DNA of 7,666 nt, taken from assembly GCA_022615465.1 (NCBI GenBank), contig JAKEGR010000214.1, positions 1 to 7,666 on the forward strand, given 5' to 3'. Of this stretch, positions 4,812-7,666 are shown one piece after another. This stretch comes from Planctomycetota bacterium. GTDB lineage: Bacteria > Planctomycetota > Planctomycetia > Pirellulales > Lacipirellulaceae. Position 1 is the first letter of the stretch. Every line of letters starts with the position of its first letter. Made by a program: the position numbers and the translations under genes. The notes beneath the pieces were generated by a model, which worked only from the letters and a program-made list of their open reading frames with translations, did no database searches and was not told where the DNA came from.

Positions 4812-7666
4812 TTATCCGGTGATCAGGCGGGTTTCGAGCATATCTCCTGCTTGCACCACCAACGGCTCGTTGAGGGTAATCACTACGCGGCAGCCCTCTT
4901 GCTGAAGTTCGCCTTCAACGGGGTTGCCGGCCGCGGTAATCGCCACGGATCGGGCAATCGCGCCCTCGGGCAGTTCGAGGGCGATGGTCCGCACGTTGAG
5001 ATGGCCCCACTTCAGATCGAGCCGATTGATCTGCTTGCCCGGCTCGCGGCTTTGGGCGAATGTGCCCCAGCCTTCCGCGGCAGTGAAGGCGGCCCGGAAG
5101 TCGTCAGGAGTCATACGGGGCGAGAAACCTAGATGGCCCTTGGGACCGTGGTATTCGAAGCCGCAAAGGGCCAGGAAGACACCATAGCTGGCCATGCCGC
5201 GGGCGTAATGGTCGCCGCACTCGATCTCATTGAAGGGGTTGTGCTTCGAGGGATGATACCGTTCGTGGACGCCGCGACAGATCGCGAGCGCCTCGGTAAG
5301 CATGCCATCCCAAACCAGATTGCCGGCCACCTGATACTCGATCCCCGTCCACACCTCGTCGCGATACAGGACCGATTCAGGCCCCAGGTGCTTGCCCTTG
5401 GGCCAGGTACACGTGAACAGGCCGGCCTCGCCGGGACGGGCGAACCATCGTTGCGGCGGATGGGCTTCGTTCTGCGGGCCGATGTCCGGCGCCCAGTTGT
5501 AGATCCATATCGATTTCAAAGCCGCCTGGATGGTTTCCCGGGGATACACGTAGCCGATCCCCACCTGGTGCGCCCATCCCTGGCCGAAGAGTTGATCGGC
5601 AAGGCAGCCGTTGGCGTACTGGTGCTTCGGATATTTTGCAAGATCGACCTTCTGCACGAAATACTCGCCGTTGAATAATTGCTTGACCGTCTCTTCGCGT
5701 CCGCGTTCGTAGATCTGGCGGCAGGTGGCGGCGAAGTCCTTCTCACCGAGTTCCTCGGCCATTTCCTCGGCCGCCCGCAGCGCGGCCAGATAGAGCGAGC
5801 CGACCATGGTATTGGAACCAAAGAAGTCGATGTCGTAGGTATTGTGCTGGGAGCCTTCGATCAAGCCGTCGGCATTGCCATCTTGTTGGATGAGAAACTC
5901 GAGCGTTTTTCGGATCCGCGGCCAGTTGCGTCGGAGAAAGGCGTCATCGGCCGAGACCTGGTGCTCGCGGTACGCTTTGAGCACGGTGCCGCCTTGGGAG
6001 TCACCTGCCCATATTTCCCAGTCCTCGCCACGGAAGCGGATCGCGCCGGTCTTTTCGTCGAAGCCGGCCTGGGGGTTGAAGTCCTGCATCTCGCGAACCG
6101 TTCGCTCCAACTCGGGGAACAGACGGGCCATGGTGTGCTCATAGTTCCACACATGCGCGCACGTGCCGTGGCAGCAGCCGACACCCTCCCATGCCCAGAA
6201 CCGGCCGTTTTTCCACCACTGACAGGTTGAGGTGGCCAGCGTGGAAGTGGTCGAAAACAACCGATCCAGGAGCCAGTGCGGGAGCGTGGAGTCGTACCAG
6301 GTCTGGTGCCAGGACCGCGTTTGGCCGGCCAGCCGGTCGAACTGCTGGGCCAGATATTCAGCGACGGCCACTGCGTCGGAAAACCGCGTCGCGTAGAAGT
6401 TGCCACGTTCGGGACGGTTCGGAAAACACCAGACAACGGAAAACGTCACCTGCTGCTGTTGACCCGGTTCCAGGTGAAACTGCTTTCCCAAGGCACCGCA
6501 AAGCGGCGTGCCAAAGGGTTTTTCCAATTCGTTGTCGGCGGCCAGGCCGTTTTCCGTGAACAGGGCATCTGGCCAGGTGCCTGGGGGAAGCGAACTGCTC
6601 GTGAGTACGTCCGTCGTGTCGAGCAGGGCCAGCCCCATGGTGCCGAAGTCGATCTGCGACTCGAACGGTCCCTCGACGGGCAGCAAAGAAACGTCGCGGA
6701 GTTCGATCTGGTCGACGTTGATGTGGCCCCAGCCGTCCGCGTGTCGGTCCACGATTTCGATCCGGCCTTCCTTGCCGGCCAGATCGCGGACGTTCCAGTT
6801 TTGCTGATCGAGCTTCTCCTGGTTCTTGCCGGTAGCAGTTCGCACGACCTGGCCATCGACCACCAGATTGACGCAGGTTTCCCCCGGATGCTCCCCGCCG
6901 CCAAGAAGGAAGGTAAGAAACGACCGGTTGATCATAAACGGCGGTGAGACCAGCTTGCCTTGGGAACGGTCGCCGCCAAGGAAGGTGTTCACAAGCCCCT
7001 TGCCGGCAAACCCAAGCACTTCCTGCTGCCCCTCCAGCGTGCCGCCAGCCGGCCCCTTGCCAAACGCCTCGCCTTCGATGGTCCAGTCGCGGTAGCCGTC
7101 GGATTCGAAGTCGGCCAACACGACCGGCTCACGGAGTTCTTTCGGCGGCTCGCTCGGATGTGCCGAGCCGAGGATCATCGTCAGGCCTTCGCTCTGGATC
7201 ACCCGGTTCGACCGTACGCCGAACAGGACATCGGCGCTGATGCGGCCGACGCCGTTTTCAAGCCAGCCGGCCAGCGTCACATCGACCGCCTTCTGCGAAG
7301 TGTTCTTCACGGTGAAGTGCATCACGGTGGCCGGCAGGGCCGAATCGGCCGCGTTGAGCGGAACAAACGGCGAAAACGCCTCGAGCGTCACGGCCACCGG
7401 CACGGTGGAATCCTGATATTCGACGTAGCCGATCGGGTATTCGCCCGCAAATCGCACGCCGGGGAACCCCCGGATGTCGAGTGAACGGACAACCACCTGT
7501 TCGCCCGTTTGCGCGCGGACGGCGAATCCTTGCTGCAAGGACGAGTCGACCGTGCGGTACTCATAGTTCGTCGCACCGTAGCCGGAGAACAAGTGCTGAT
7601 TGAAGATGTCCCAGTGCATCAAGCGGCCGTCACCCGCCAGGTAAAGCTGACCCGTGCCGATGCCGC
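4812..7666 (-). CDS. GH116/DUF608-type glycoside hydrolase, N-terminus outside window
   Basis: The frame is open to the window edge, so the gene is partial at its 5' end; about 950 residues are visible, numbered here from the edge. A start at 7622 or 7619 is unlikely because upstream codons continue the family motif GIGTGQLYLAGDGRLMHWD (1-19). Residues 1 to about 440 form the N-terminal β-sandwich of GH116 enzymes, interrupted near 180-324 by an extra module. The (α/α)6 catalytic domain follows. WEGVGCCHGTCAHVWNYEH (492-510) holds the likely nucleophile Glu493, and SQHNTYDIDFFG (605-616) holds the likely acid/base Asp611. GIEYQVAGNLVWDGM (774-788) and NEIECGDHYAR (812-822) are further family motifs; Glu813 and Arg822 have the spacing of the glucose-binding pair known in the Thermoanaerobacterium enzyme. 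The family cleaves β-glucosides, β-xylosides, N-acetylglucosaminides or glucosylceramide. The substrate here is undecided, and any signal peptide lies outside. The C-terminus, ending LETRLITG, looks natural. It converges on hicB with an eight-base gap. Confidence 0.9.
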   Translation of the reverse strand, partial: GIGTGQLYLAGDGRLMHWDIFNQHLFSGYGATNYEYRTVDSSLQQGFAVRAQTGEQVVVRSLDIRGFPGVRFAGEYPIGYVEYQDSTVPVAVTLEAFSPFVPLNAADSALPATVMHFTVKNTSQKAVDVTLAGWLENGVGRISADVLFGVRSNRVIQSEGLTMILGSAHPSEPPKELREPVVLADFESDGYRDWTIEGEAFGKGPAGGTLEGQQEVLGFAGKGLVNTFLGGDRSQGKLVSPPFMINRSFLTFLLGGGEHPGETCVNLVVDGQVVRTATGKNQEKLDQQNWNVRDLAGKEGRIEIVDRHADGWGHINVDQIELRDVSLLPVEGPFESQIDFGTMGLALLDTTDVLTSSSLPPGTWPDALFTENGLAADNELEKPFGTPLCGALGKQFHLEPGQQQQVTFSVVWCFPNRPERGNFYATRFSDAVAVAEYLAQQFDRLAGQTRSWHQTWYDSTLPHWLLDRLFSTTSTLATSTCQWWKNGRFWAWEGVGCCHGTCAHVWNYEHTMARLFPELERTVREMQDFNPQAGFDEKTGAIRFRGEDWEIWAGDSQGGTVLKAYREHQVSADDAFLRRNWPRIRKTLEFLIQQDGNADGLIEGSQHNTYDIDFFGSNTMVGSLYLAALRAAEEMAEELGEKDFAATCRQIYERGREETVKQLFNGEYFVQKVDLAKYPKHQYANGCLADQLFGQGWAHQVGIGYVYPRETIQAALKSIWIYNWAPDIGPQNEAHPPQRWFARPGEAGLFTCTWPKGKHLGPESVLYRDEVWTGIEYQVAGNLVWDGMLTEALAICRGVHERYHPSKHNPFNEIECGDHYARGMASYGVFLALCGFEYHGPKGHLGFSPRMTPDDFRAAFTAAEGWGTFAQSREPGKQINRLDLKWGHLNVRTIALELPEGAIARSVAITAAGNPVEGELQQEGCRVVITLNEPLVVQAGDMLETRLITG

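Noticed and set aside
7617..7622. TTG/ATG at 7622 and 7619 as the start of the glycosidase
   Set aside because: The codons upstream to the window edge continue the family motif GIGTGQLYLAGDGR in frame, so the true start lies outside.

Overview
The window looks like a piece of a GC-rich planctomycete chromosome, most like the Pirellulales. The signs are a Tat-exported Gfo/Idh/MocA oxidoreductase of the type found in many copies in that group (SRREFLKNTG signal), a neighbouring multi-spanning membrane protein of planctomycete style, a Tat-exported aldo/keto reductase, a GH116-type glycoside hydrolase and attC-like repeats next to small genes. The assignment rests on recalled family patterns, not on a search.

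Layout. Positions 1-263 hold no convincing gene, only small inverted repeats, a possible weak terminator and the leader of the first gene. A rightward block follows: a Gfo/Idh/MocA oxidoreductase (264-1634), an unclassified polytopic membrane protein (1713-3260) and a Tat-signal aldo/keto reductase (3357-4376). The first two have good Shine-Dalgarno sequences and a 78-base gap, so they are plausibly co-transcribed. The third follows after 96 bases. From 4377 to 4526 there is no gene; most of this stretch is one long imperfect hairpin with the architecture of an integron attC recombination site. After it comes a small cassette-like segment of visibly lower GC. It carries the first 19 residues of a SHOCT-like small protein, broken and running out of frame into a complete short HicB-family antitoxin gene (4591-4803) that has no HicA partner. 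The hicB stop codon lies inside a second sequence that matches the left end of an attC site, but the right half is missing. Eight bases later a convergent minus-strand gene ends: a GH116/DUF608 glycosidase (4812 to beyond 7666) whose N-terminus lies outside the window.

How the parts fit. The oxidoreductase, aldo/keto reductase and glycosidase all suggest carbohydrate breakdown, partly outside the cytoplasm, but nothing here proves they act in one pathway. The most unusual part is 4377-4811, which looks like a decayed cassette junction: a near-complete attC-like site, a chimeric SHOCT/HicB segment and a half attC. No integron integrase, CRISPR array, tRNA, rRNA or insertion-sequence transposase is visible.
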